This document shows, one piece after another, positions 53,781-64,000 of a DNA stretch of 64,000 bases. Each line of letters starts with the position of its first letter. The first letter of the stretch is position 1. Both the position numbers and the translations under genes were made by a program. A model generated the notes under the pieces. It saw nothing but the letters and a program-made list of their open reading frames with translations, was not told the origin of the DNA and did not search any database. The DNA lies in the NCBI GenBank assembly GCA_022457155.1, contig JAJGOT010000193.1:74501-138500 (forward strand), written 5' to 3'. Origin of the DNA: Cladopsammia gracilis. Its lineage: Eukaryota; Cnidaria; Anthozoa; Scleractinia; Dendrophylliidae.

Positions 53781-55182
53781 GCTTTACTCGCAGCACTTGA
53801 CTTTCCAATGGAAACTACTAGTCCATATTAATACGGTTGAACACGGAAATAGTCAATTAAAGACACAACGTGCAAAGGTCAGGATTTTAAAGTTCCTTTA
53901 TCGATTTTAGCATACATACAGTTTTATGAAAGATCATGAAAAAAGACCAGTAACATAAGGATGATTCGTGAATTCGATTTCTTTAACGACATGGTAAAAA
54001 GGACGAAACAAAAAACTAAATTTTTGCCAACTTGTGCTTTAACACCAAAAATAACCATTTTTTAATAAGATCCCTGGGATCGCTGTGAGACATATAATAT
54101 ATTACCATTAAGACATCGTTATTTATTGGGCTTATAAAACTCTTTCCATAATAGCGAGATAATAAGGCAGCAAACATGTAGAATTGTTTATTTATTTTAT
54201 CTCTTATCCGAATCTGTGTATTAAAAGCATAACCCTTTTTCCCCATATCATATTTTCAGTCGACGCAAATAATAGAAACGTGTATGAATAAAGAATAAGA
54301 TAGCCAAACTATTTTTGGGGGTGAAAAGAACGGAATATTTATTTTCATTGCTCGCATTCCTTCTCGTCCCTGCCGGGCTCGAAATAATAGTCCATTATCT
54401 GTTAAACCGTCGAATAAGGTTTATTTGATTTCGTTTTGGTTCGTATTCGCGTTCTAAAACGCTATGTCGAATAACAGTAAGCCGGTTTACGAATTCGAAA
54501 AGAACTTTCCACTTTTACATATTGATGCGGTTGAACACAGAAAAACTCATAAAAACACAATGCGCAAATGTCAGGATTTTAAAGTTCCTTTATCGATTTT
54601 AGCATACCAACAGTTTTATAATGAATAACAAACCCTTTTCGAAATTCTGCCTTTCCTTCTAATGGGATAGTGTGGTTGAAAAGAGATCTGTTCTTTTTCC
54701 TCTCTTGTTGCGATTAATGAGGCTGTCCGGAGAAACCTTGAAAGTAAAGTCGATACTTTAACAAGAAATGAATATTGTCTCGTTTCACTGACTCACAAAA
54801 TTCAACCATGTTCTTACATAATTCATTTGCTGATCTTTAACCTCGTTTATTACAAATTACGACAAAGTGTACACTTTTAATGCGCAGGTATTAGAAAATG
54901 TGGCGTTATTGCAATCAGTTATACGTGTGGAAAAATTAAAAATCTATCAGTAAAATTCGCAAAAGAGCATCGTGTGTTGTCGCTGTTTCCAAACCGCCTT
55001 TTTTTAACGACTTCCTTTACGCACATTAAGGAAACAGCTTTCGAGGAATACTCACACAGAATAGCAGCTGTAGCGAAAATCAGTTTGACAAGTGAGGGGC
55101 GTATTGACTAATTAATTGTTATAATTTTATTTCCTGGTGCGTGATGCTTACTGCACCAGGTGGTTATTCTGCCTAAAGTTAG
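53780..55182 (+). repeat. Upstream region of the GPCR, internally repeated and duplicated downstream
   Basis: CAGGATTTTAAAGTTCCTTT with ATCGATTTTAGCAT occurs at 53880 and again at 54573. A diverged third copy is at 58376. Other blocks (CATGTAGAATTGTTT at 54174, GAATAAAGAATAAG at 54284, CATCGTGTGTTGTCGCTG at 54967) recur in the same order at 57.7-59.5 kb. No coding content. Confidence 0.8.
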
Positions 55183-55191
55183 CATAAATAG
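55183..55191 (+). promoter_or_regulatory. TATA-like box of the GPCR gene
   Basis: CATAAATAG lies about 75 bp upstream of the ATG. The surrounding AAAGTTAGCATAA is conserved in the decayed copy at 60494-60510, as expected if it is a part of the ancestral promoter. Confidence 0.5.
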
Positions 55192-55263
55192 AGCCGCGCT
55201 TGCTCTTAAGACAGAAGTTCGATTTCTAGGAAGAGAAATAGAGCTACCTGGAAAACGGCAAAA

Positions 55264-56226
55264 ATGAACGCAACGATGAATGGATCGAGCTGCTCCAGCC
55301 TGATTAATCCTACAGCAGACAAAATTGGCCAAACCATTGCTTTCTGCCTGATCCTTGTTGTTTCGCTGGTTGGGAATTCCTTCATCGCGTTGACTGTTTA
55401 TAAAACGCAAACATTGAGAAAACCGATCAATTATTTCATCGTGAACATGGCAATGTCCGACCTGCTGTTTCCAATATTCCGGTTTCCGTGGGGCCTATCA
55501 CGGTTGTACACGGACTCCTTGCTTATCAGTGGTCCTCTTGGCAAGGCTTTGTGTAAACTGGTCCCCTTCTTATCAAATACGTCCCTTGTAGTGTCTGTTC
55601 AGAGCCTGGTTCTGATAGCAGTTGATCGGTTTGGAGCTGTGGTATTTCCCCTCCGTTCTCCACTCATCGGTCCAAAGCGGTGTCCGTACTTCATACTCGC
55701 CACGTGGATCGTCCCGATGGCAGTCTCTTCGCCAGACTTAGTCGCCTTCAAATTTGTTGAAAACCACGCGGGACAACAACTGTGCTTACCTCAATGGAAT
55801 GGAGTCTTTGGAGATTTTTCGACCCTGGCAAATTACTTTCTTTCAATATTTGTTATATTTTTTTATATTCCTATAGCCTTGCTGGTCATACTTTACTCTA
55901 GCATCGTAATTAAGCTTAAGTTACAGAAGATTCCAGGCGAGCAATCGGTCAACGCTGACGAACAACGAGCGAGAAGGAACAGAAATGTTCTTAAAATGGC
56001 CATTGCTATCGTGTTAGTGTTTATCTTATGCTGGGTACCCAACACTGTTATCACAATACTTATTGTTTTTGCAAAGGTCAGATCCTCTCAGTGTGAGATT
56101 CTACTTTATAGGAATGTCACCTTCTTTATGACTTTCGCAAATTGTGCCATAAACCCGTTCATCTGTTTTATTTTCAGTGGGAACTATCGTCAAGGTCTTA
56201 AAAAACTCTTGAAGTGTGTCGGGTGA
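55264..56226 (+). CDS. Intronless class A (rhodopsin-like) GPCR, peptide-receptor type
   Basis: 320 residues with seven hydrophobic segments. Landmarks: GN (37-38) in TM1, NMAMSDLLFP (61-70) in TM2 with Asp66, Cys97 at the top of TM3 and its ECL2 partner Cys174, DRF (121-123) in place of DRY, Trp148 in TM4, Pro203 in TM5, CWVP (256-259) in TM6 and NPFIC (297-301) in place of NPxxY. Then comes a helix 8 (NYRQGLKKLLK) with Cys318 as a possible palmitoylation site. N-glycosylation sites are N2 and N6. The pattern fits neuropeptide-type receptors, which are strongly expanded in cnidarians; the ligand cannot be inferred. The first ATG is in a good context (GCAAAAATGA) and keeps both glycosylation sites. 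Confidence 0.95.
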   Translation: MNATMNGSSCSSLINPTADKIGQTIAFCLILVVSLVGNSFIALTVYKTQTLRKPINYFIVNMAMSDLLFPIFRFPWGLSRLYTDSLLISGPLGKALCKLVPFLSNTSLVVSVQSLVLIAVDRFGAVVFPLRSPLIGPKRCPYFILATWIVPMAVSSPDLVAFKFVENHAGQQLCLPQWNGVFGDFSTLANYFLSIFVIFFYIPIALLVILYSSIVIKLKLQKIPGEQSVNADEQRARRNRNVLKMAIAIVLVFILCWVPNTVITILIVFAKVRSSQCEILLYRNVTFFMTFANCAINPFICFIFSGNYRQGLKKLLKCVG

Positions 56227-56530
56227 TTGTAGACCCAGTAAACCATTATGACTTTCATAATGACATTTAATATTGCGCCTTAAAACATTGTGAGCGCATC
56301 GTGGCACTTCCACCTGTAATTGTTATCATTTCTAAAAACTAACCTACACTAAAATGTAAATCAAAGGAGCGATTATGAATACTATTTACGAATATCCAGT
56401 AAAAGATAAAAAAAAAACATTTTTAAATTGTTAAACTTAAACAGATGATGATTTTCTTTAGACCTAGAAAGTGTAAATGTATGAAATAATGTATGTAGAA
56501 TTTTGAATAAAGTGTAAGAGTAAATTGTAA
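56227..56530 (+). terminator. GPCR 3' UTR with polyadenylation signal
   Basis: AATAAA at 56506-56511, about 280 bp after the TGA, is followed by a TGT-rich stretch. It is the first canonical signal after the stop. Confidence 0.6.
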
Positions 56531-57243
56531 ATATACTGAGTGTTTATTGCCGTGTCATATCATTTTGTGATCTTTGCTTATCGTTCGCGCTTCAGGATCC
56601 CCAGTTATTGTTTTCCATACCGTTTTAGTGCCTTAAAAGAATACTATGTAAAACTAATAAGGTTTGATCTTTTTAGATTCTTTAGCTGAACATTCACCCG
56701 CTGAAAATTTTACCAAAGGGAATCTTATCTCTCAAATTAGCTAGTTGCTTTCTCTTTTCGAAAAATCCCAGCTGGCCTTATTTCGTAACCAAAACCACAT
56801 ATTTTATCTCTGAAAACAAAAGGCGTTGGATGTTTCGATTTTACGAAAGTGTGAGTCGACATTTCACAATAGAAAGCTGTAGTTTTTAGTCTGATCAATT
56901 ACGAAATTTAAGGCGACTAAAGGCTTCCAAACAGATATTTAAGCGAAACGATTCGTTGGGTGTGCTTGTCATCTTGTGTAGTTTTAATAAATGATCTCAT
57001 TCACTGTCAATGTTAGAGAGGTGTTCCTTTGAATCAAGGCTAACACCAAATATATCTTCTGAATCAAGAAAAGTCTCTATCAGAATGCAGAATCCATCAA
57101 CAAAAAACTAAATGATTGCCGACTCGTGCTTTAACTCGTGCTCTGGGACACTGTGAGTCATGCATCAACGAAAAAATTAGTCGGCTAAGGCTTTGGCAAT
57201 TAATGCATTATTAAGCGAAGACGTATTTGGTAGATGAACAATA

Positions 57244-57422
57244 GACCTTTCTCATAATGGCGGCCAATTTATTTATTCTTTTATATCTATGTTAATTAGC
57301 CCTATTGGCCTCATTTTAGAGTAAAAATTCTTTTGAATTTTGCACACGCTAACGAGGCCAGTAGGGCTAATTGCCATAGATATAAAAGAATAAATAACTC
57401 GCCCACCATTTTGAAAAAGGTC
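57244..57422. mobile_element. TA-flanked foldback MITE
   Basis: Arms GACCTTTCTCATAATGG, TTATTCTTTTATATCTATG and TTAGCCCTATTGGCCTC pair with their reverse complements at 57350-57422. TA lies on both sides (57242-57243, 57423-57424), fitting a Tc1/mariner-type MITE inserted into the duplicated GPCR upstream region. Confidence 0.85.
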
Positions 57423-58695
57423 TATATTTGTCACCAATTGGCCATCGTTATTTATTGAGCTTATACTAGTAGCAATCAACCATTAGGAAAATGCTTTCGC
57501 ACAAAGAAGGTATGTGAAAACGTTCGGGGAGATGCCAAAGTAGATACCAGTTCACGTCCGGTTTTTCCCCTAGAAAGAACAAAAGAATCTTCGGGGGGAC
57601 TAAAGTGGCGTCGAAACAGAGAAACAGAGGAAACCTGAATTCAGTCCGGCTTCTACACAGGACACCCAACACAAGATTAGGATTGCACGAACACAAAACT
57701 CTTTTCGTAATTGCGAGACAATTTCTACGGCAGCAAGTCAGTCAATGACAAAAGCTCCAAACATGTAGAATTGTTTGTCTAGTTTATCTTTATCCGAATC
57801 TGTCTATTAGAAGCATAACTCTTTTTTCCCGCATCATATTTTCAGACAACGTGTATGAAGAGTCGTGTATGAATAAAGAATAAAGTAACCAAACTTATTT
57901 TTTCGTGAAAAAGGACGGAATATTAAACCGCCAGCAAGATGCTCTCAGACTGCGAGAAAATGCGCGCGTATTGGGTTGTATTGTTTTCGATAAGAAAAGA
58001 AAAGTAACGGGGTATAATTTTTTTTCACTGTTTGTAAACTTGAGAAACCTTCCTAGAACATTTGAAACAATGCCAGACATCAAACCTTTCTGCTAATGGT
58101 GTTTACACAAGTAAAAGGCCCTATGAGTCACGATCAGTATTATCACGCCACATCACTTTTGTCTTTATAAGGTTCACACTCAGCGGGGGAAATGAAGATT
58201 AGCAAACTATTTCGTCTCCATCAACTGAACTATTTGTAATTATAAGAGTTTTTGTCAGGGTATATTTTTTTAGTGGTATAACAACCCTTTGTGAATACAA
58301 TTCTCTATTTTTGCATATTTTATTAACGGTTGAACACCGGAAAAGTTATTAAAGATGCCATGTGTAAACATGAGGGGTTTTAAGTTTCTTTATCGATTTT
58401 AGCATTTTAAGATTAATAACAAACTCTTTATAAATTTCTATGGAAGTTATAATCGGCTGATCTGTTTGCAGAGATCAGGGTTTTTTCGTATATTTCAATA
58501 CCTTTTTGTCTTTTTAAGTTGACGCGAAGATAGAGTCTTCCGTGAATGAAGATAGACTGACTAGTGAATTAGTATTCTCTATACACAATAAAAAAGACGG
58601 AATTAATGCAACCGAGTTCCTGTCCTGCTGTTGTCATCGCGCTATCGAGGAATCTCTGAAAGGAGACTCATTTGAAAATATAAATGAAAGGTTCC

Positions 58696-59145
58696 TGTGA
58701 GGCAACTCGTGAATACTAAACAACTTCCGGACCTTCCCCTCCCCCATGGGTGTTTTGCTGCATCGACTCCCACCTCCTGCGTCCAACTCCCCACCCTCCT
58801 CTCCCTCCTATGAGCCAACTCGTGAATACGAAACAACCTCCGGACCTTCCCCTCCCCCATGGGTGTTTTGCTGCATCGACCCCCACCTCCTGCGTCCAAC
58901 TCCCCACCCTCCCCTCCCTCCTATGAGCCAAATCGTGAATACGAAACAACCTCCGGACCTTCCCCTCCCCTATGGGTGTTTTGCTGCATCGACCCCACCT
59001 CCTGCGTCCAACTCCCCACCCTCCCCTCCTATGAGCCAGCTCGTGAATACGAAACAACCTCCGGACCTTCCCCTTCTCCATGGGTGTTTTGCTGCATCGA
59101 CCCCCACCTCCTGCGTCCAACTCCCCACCCTCCCCTCCCTCCAAC
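58696..59145. repeat. 108-113 bp minisatellite, 4 units
   Basis: GGGTGTTTTGCTGCATCGAC starts at 58748, 58861, 58974 and 59082. Units are C-rich on the plus strand (CCGGACCTTCCCCTCCCCCA, CCTCCTGCGTCCAACTCCCC). Long ORFs on both strands follow from the composition. Confidence 0.95.
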
Positions 59146-60042
59146 GTCGTTTCCGTGGGTAAGGCAGGTGACCATTACATATCGCGGACTTAATGGTTAC
59201 AGCTCGTTCAACGCATCGCGTATCTGCGATTCAAAAAGGAAGTAGTTGCTCACTTCACTGGCTGGCTCACAAAGTTCAATAATGTTCTTACAATTCATTT
59301 GTGGCACTAAGCTTGGCTTATTACAAATTTCCACAATGAGCGAACTGTTAATGACTACAAATATATATATTGGAACAATTTGCATGTAGTAAACATCGTG
59401 TGCTGTCGCTGTTTTCAAACTGCAAAATTTCAAACGTTTTTCTTGTACACAATAAGGTACAGTCCGGTAACAGCTTTCGACGAATTCGAGACGAATCATA
59501 GTTAACAAATAAATTCAATTTGCCATGCATCTGTTCAGTTGTAGATCACAGGCTACAAAACGTCGAAATGTGGTAAGAACATTTGCGGCCTGTACTTTGG
59601 CCACTTTCCTTTTACAATGACAGGTAAGAGAAATGACTGTTCAGAGACAGTTCCGAGACTTTTTTCCCTAATTTCGGCATTTTTTGAGGCAGTACGCAGC
59701 TCTTACAAGGTCTTCTCTGATTTGCTGAGAAAACAATAGAACAAACAACACAACAATGGCTAACAATAGACCCTAGACCTAAAAACAATAGAGCTGCATG
59801 ATATACAGGTCCAATGAAATTAGAGGTTGTAAAGAGCTGCGTGGTATCTGCATTTTTTCACGTCAACAAAACTACCATTGACTTCGGTTTTGTCTTTTCG
59901 TTAATTGTCAATAGTCTCTGCTCAACATTTTTTGGATACATTCGCTTGCCTTTTTCGGAATAATCTCGTCCACATTTTCAAAACTGTCCGCCATGTTGGA
60001 CGAAACTAGAGAAAGCAAATTCTCCATGACGTAAGCTTTGCG

Positions 60043-60380
60043 TCTGTACTAGTACGTAATAGACCATAGATAATGACCAATCAAAACGCGCGTAGAACTC
60101 AGTACATTGTATAAAGAACAATAGCTGTGCGTCTGTACTCTAATAGACCATAGGTAATGACCAATCAAAATGCGCGTAGAACTCAGTACATTGTATAAAG
60201 AACAATAGCTGTGCGTCTGTACTCTAATAGACCATAGGTAATGACCAATCAAAATGCGCTTAGAACTCAGTACATTGTATAAAGAACAATAGCTGTGCGT
60301 CTGTACTCTAATAGACCTTAGGTAATGACCAATCAAAATGCGCACAGAACTCAGTACATTGTATAAAGAACAATAGCTGG
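60043..60380. repeat. 84 bp minisatellite, 4 units
   Basis: ATGACCAATCAAAA starts at 60073, 60157, 60241 and 60325, exactly 84 bp apart. The unit also holds AACTCAGTACATTGTATAAA and GCGTCTGTACTCTAATAGAC. The length is a multiple of three, which explains the periodic 119-codon minus-strand ORF. Confidence 0.95.
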
Positions 60381-60394
60381 GGCGACTGACGAGA

Positions 60395-60785
60395 AACCCG
60401 TTTGACAAGTTGGATGGGGTTGGGGGGGCGTATTAACTAATTAAAATGTATGTTTTTGAGCGTACACTTCGTAGACTGGAAGGTTTATACTCCGCCAAAA
60501 GTTAGCATAAGTATAAGTTTATATATAAGTATAGAGAAATTTCTAAGAAGAAAAAGACATTAAAAATACCCATTCACTGTCCTTATTTAAAGCAAAGCTT
60601 AAACGTTTGTAAATAACCTTTCCATTTTTAAACTTTTTTAAAGCTATTTTACAATCTTTTTTTTACTATTTTAAAACTATTTTTAACTATTTTCTTTTTT
60701 AACAATTATTATATTATTATAACAATTTTTATAATTTGCGGGGCCCCACTGAAAACCGCCATGGCGAGTGGGCTCCCTGGATAAA

Positions 60786-60829
<44 letters not shown>

Positions 60830-60920
60830 GACAGCTATCGGAAAACCCGTAACGGCAAAAAATGATCGGACCGTTAATCGGACGGATCGAGCTACTTCAG
60901 CGTGAATAATGAAGACGCTC
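60395..60920 (+). pseudogene. Decayed 5' end of a second GPCR copy
   Basis: GACAAGTTGGATGGGGTTGG, GGCGTATTAACTAATTAA and AAAGTTAGCATAAG match the GPCR promoter (55088-55190). At 60840-60910 AACGGCAAAAAATGATCGGA and GGATCGAGCTACTTCAGC match the region around the GPCR start (AACGGCAAAAATGAACGCAA, GGATCGAGCTGCTCCAGC). The frame stops after about a dozen codons, and no transmembrane sequence follows. A block of AT-rich repeats has entered between promoter and start. Confidence 0.65.
60786..60829. repeat. (ATT)n microsatellite
   Basis: About 14 ATT units interrupting the decayed GPCR copy. Confidence 0.95.
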
Positions 60921-60929
60921 ACTTGTAAA

Positions 60930-62040
60930 CACAAAATCAGCTCACTTTTTCGCTCACGAAATCACCTCACTTTTTCACACACGATTTCAAATGCAAACAA
61001 ACTACTATGAGACGAAAGTGCATCCCCAAAGCGCATCGTTTTCTTTAGATATTAGTGAGCCAATTATGTCAATAGTGTGTTTTTCACGGTATTTATAATC
61101 CCCAAAACTTCATCCCCAAAAATTTCTAAAACGCTCTTATAGAATTTGTTAAATCTTTGCCACAATCGAGGCGGCTATGAGAGGTACAAGCTCCCTTAAG
61201 TGATTACCGAAAAAAACCGCCTGGTGCCGAGAAATAAGACCACAAGTAAAAAGCGCATAGCAGTTAGATGAACACATGACAGAGGTCAACTGTCAGAAGC
61301 TAAGAATTTGGAATTGTTAAGATATGCGAAGCTCTCTTCTGGATTAAAAATACTTAAAAAGTTGACGCTTCACCAAAAAACAATTGGCTAAGTTACAAAA
61401 ACCTGGCTTCTTATTTAATCAGAAAGTTCGATTTTGGCATAACCTTATGGAAAAGCAGCATAAAATGGAGTCAATAAAAAAGAATTCGTCGGCAACGCCG
61501 TTGAAGATGTTGAAGCTAACATTTCAATTGTTACCTTAAAATAGCACTAACATTAATTACAAATATACAAATATCATCGAGTTCTGTCGGTTGTGAAAGT
61601 AGGATGTATATTAAATAGCGTACTTCGTACAGTATAAAATAAAAGTAAATAAACTTCAGCATGTGGTCGTTCCTTCACTCTTTCACTTTCAATTACAAGA
61701 GTGGTAGAGGAATCGACATAACAAAAAAAAGAATAGGGTTACATACAGCAAGCCGAGTCATTATAATTCACGCCCTAATCATGTACCCCAGATTGTTCAT
61801 CGAATAAGCAGCTGATAAAAACTTTACATCTTTACGTTAGATCCTTTTTTATTTGAGTGTTTCAGCGTTGCTCCCGTGTTTCCTTTACCGAGAATGCTTT
61901 CGTTCATCGAATGCTTGTAAGTACTCTGAGTTATGAAGCAGTATGTAGTGACTTTTGGAAAACTTCCCGGCTAGAAAGAAAAGGGGTTTATGGAATGCAA
62001 AGCGTGTTGTCATTAATCACTGATTAGATTCCTTCTCCGT
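60930..62040. other. Intergenic, no gene recognised
   Basis: AT-rich, without long ORFs, recognised repeats or splice chains. AATCAGCTCACTTTTTC/AATCACCTCACTTTTTC at 60943 and 60960 is a short direct repeat. Confidence 0.5.
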
Positions 62041-62049
62041 GGAATTCAG

Positions 62050-62170
62050 TTAAACCCTGTAGCCCCGAAGAGTGCCAAAAATAACAATTTAAGAAAAATC
62101 CCAAATTTCGTTTTGTAAAATACTGAAAAATAAATGGCACCATGCAAAAGTACTGCTGTAAAAGCTCGAG
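62050..62170. repeat. Dispersed repeat, inverted relative to 22975-23105
   Basis: AAGAGTGCCAAAAATAACAA, CCCAAATTTCGTTTTG and TGGCACCATGCAAAAGTAC are the reverse complement of the 23.0 kb copy. Confidence 0.75.
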
Positions 62171-62638
62171 TTATATTAATAAAAGGGAATCAAATAAGGT
62201 TTAAGTAAATATACAAGAAACCTTCATGATCACTTCTTTACAAAGACTAAATTTTCATGTTATAAATTAAAATACTCTAATAATGTTCTTTTTCTCAGTA
62301 TTTATTGAAAGGAACAGTGTCCCGGCTGAAATATCGTCTTTTCCGTTATGATTATGGCCGAGGGCTTGCTTTGAGCTTGCTTTATTATCTTAAAATAGGA
62401 AGATAAAATCGGCAAAAGTGATGAACGCAAACAAATATCATCTAAAAAGACAAAATATCGACTAACAATCTCAAAAATCCTCCAGAATGGAATCTTAGAT
62501 TTCTTAGCCCCTCTGTCATGAAATCAAAGTTGATGAATTGTAATCCACTTTTTCTTTTTATCCAAAATACTGCTTCTGTTTTGCTCTATAGACTCGTTCT
62601 ATCCAATTTAGTTGTATATTTGGTTGCATTTGGCGATA

Positions 62639-62924
62639 TAGAGCAGTTTTCATTTGAGTGTCGTAAAACCAAAACCAAAGTAATTACTCTGACCAATCAC
62701 AGCAGTCGTAAACAATCCAATGAACCAATCAGAGCTCGAAGCAAATACATGTCGCCGGCGCCAAGCGCGGGAAAACGCGTGCGGGTAAATTGCGATTGGT
62801 TTTGGTTTTACTTCTGATTGGTGGAGAAAGTGCCGCGAGATTTTTTAGCCAATCACATAGCGTAGCAATGCAAAATCAAAGCAATTGCGAAATTACTTTC
62901 GACACTCAATTGAAAACTGCTCTA
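62639..62924. mobile_element. CCAAT-rich MITE, full-length
   Basis: The ends TAGAGCAGTTTTCATTTGAG and CTCAATTGAAAACTGCTCTA are inverted, with TA on the left. The inner arms GTAAAACCAAAACC and GGTTTTGGTTTTAC also pair. Five CCAATC/GATTGG boxes lie inside. Same family as the copy in SNRNP200 intron 2 (17929-18353). Confidence 0.88.
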
Positions 62925-64000
62925 ACATGGAAATTAAGTAAACACCATTTCGTTCCGGCTTTCGCAGGGACAATGTCTCTTTAATTTATAAACCTTGAAA
63001 ATCTTGCATCTACGTTCGCTACGTGACTGTTTGCACTTCCTTGTGTCCTGCAAATGTTCTGAAAAAGGAAGCAACAACAAGTTTAAAACAAAAGTGTTTT
63101 GAATTCGATTTTGGAAAAAAAAAGTAATCTCACTGCCACAGCATGAGTTAGATGATCCGATGTGTTGTCATTTTCATTCAGAAAAGATGCAGGGCCACTA
63201 TGTGGCTACTGCTGTCTTTTATCTTTCTTTGATTGTGGAGCTCAAGACTTTTTTACATGGGTGACTGAAGTCTACCCAGCTAAGATTAGAACTCAGATCC
63301 TTTTCAGTATTATCTTTTCTTGCTCCGTTTTTCAGAGTCATCTAGTAATCTCGTAATCAGATATTTCCATCGCATTCCATCTATCTCCACCTATTCTGAT
63401 CTGGCTCCCAATATCAAATATATATTTTTAGAACTTTCGGATGCAGACAAACACGATTAATTAACGACACAAAAGATGTTTTTTTCTGGGTAGCACTCAA
63501 ACAAAATGATGCCTGATAATGAAATTTGTATGGCACAAGTGTCAACGCGACATATTTAGCACGAGCACGAACGTTTGTCACCCATGAAGGGGTTATCCCC
63601 GAAACTTCTGAGTATTTTTATACGATTTTCATAAATAAGGCACAGCTTAATTGTGTTTGGTCACATAAAGTAATTTACTTTTTTTCTGATCGGCCTCCAT
63701 CATGATTGTAGCCGCTTATAACGTTCAGAGCATTATTATAAAATACTATGTTTAATAAAATAAGAAACGAGCCAATCACTCGAAACCATATTCATGACTG
63801 TTTATTGGCAGCCATTCACTTCCGCCAAATTTGCCATTTTTTAGGACAATCTATATAATTACTTCGGCTATTGGAGCCATTACTAGCGTTAATGGACATG
63901 CGAGAAAATAATGGCGTCCCAAAGTAAATAATGTAGTCTCAGGGCTTTAATTTCAAATTGATCGGCAGGTTATCTCTTTTGTCTTCTTATTTATAATTTA
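62925..64000. other. Intergenic, no gene recognised
   Basis: The 64-codon ORF at 63162-63356 lacks splice context or known motifs. The end of the window is AT-rich and holds no feature I can support. Confidence 0.5.

Larger units (their letters stand above)
57120..60920 (+). repeat. Diverged duplicate of the GPCR upstream region
   Basis: Blocks in the order of 54.0-55.3 kb: CTCGTGCTTTAACTCGTG (57122), CATCGTTATTTATTGAGCTT (57443), CATGTAGAATTGTTTGTC (57764), GTATGAATAAAGAATAAAGT (57866), TTATCGATTTTAGCAT (58391), CATCGTGTGCTGTCGCTG (59394), GGCGTATTAACTAATTAA (60427) and AAAGTTAGCATAAG (60498). The spacing is enlarged by a MITE and two minisatellites. Confidence 0.75.

Noticed and set aside
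58716..59245. Pro/Ser-rich and Gly/Arg-rich ORFs of 128-142 codons
   Set aside because: They follow the 113 bp minisatellite on opposite strands, and frames change with unit length.
60049..60408. 119-codon ORF with four 28-residue repeats
   Set aside because: The unit is 84 bp, a multiple of three, so any open unit stays open. No other evidence of coding.
61680..64000. Short ORFs at the right end (62518, 62790, 63162)
   Set aside because: Two overlap a MITE, and none has splice context, composition or motifs supporting a gene.

Overview
The window looks like genomic DNA from a cnidarian, most likely a stony coral or another hexacoral. The evidence is split genes with short introns and GT-AG junctions, a SNRNP200 orthologue close to the vertebrate protein, an intronless class A peptide-type GPCR, a Penelope-like element with a GIY-YIG domain, many foldback/MITE elements and tRNA-derived SINE-like repeats. 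The species cannot be fixed from sequence alone.

Left part (1-19.2 kb, minus strand): the 5' two thirds of SNRNP200 (Brr2), the U5 snRNP helicase. I traced 24 exons and 1,328 codons without a frame break, from the ATG at 19159 to exon 24 at 926-1099. The N-terminal region, the complete first helicase cassette and the entry to the second cassette are present. The rest lies beyond the left edge. One intron uses a GC-AG pair. The introns hold two arrays of a ~110 bp minisatellite, several MITEs and SINE-like copies, and one MITE that ends at the exon 2 splice donor.

Middle (19.2-54 kb): mostly gene-poor. It holds a two-exon gene for a small secreted cysteine-rich protein (27025-28834, plus) with a TATA box, a short chain of exon-like segments (34.1-35.7 kb), and a possible TATA-driven first exon on the minus strand (50117-50237). 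The remainder is repeats: foldback elements (31389-31592 has a 9 bp target duplication, 32826-33046 is a CGATCG-rich palindrome), a diverged triplication at 35.9-37.9 kb, and a fourfold tandem duplication at 38.5-46.3 kb. Three of those four copies carry arrays of a 42-44 bp satellite. A 5'-truncated Penelope-like element and a ~1 kb non-autonomous DNA transposon follow.

Right part (54-64 kb): an intact single-exon GPCR (55264-56226, plus) with an upstream TATA-like box and a downstream AATAAA. About 1.5 kb of its upstream region recurs, diverged and expanded by insertions, at 57.1-60.9 kb. That copy ends in a decayed start of the same gene, so the locus was duplicated and the second receptor lost. 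The last 3 kb hold a CCAAT-rich MITE and no recognisable gene.

The genes are functionally unrelated (splicing, a secreted factor, a receptor). No operon-like or cooperative system is visible. The most unusual structures are the duplicated modules and the transposon-splice-site overlap.
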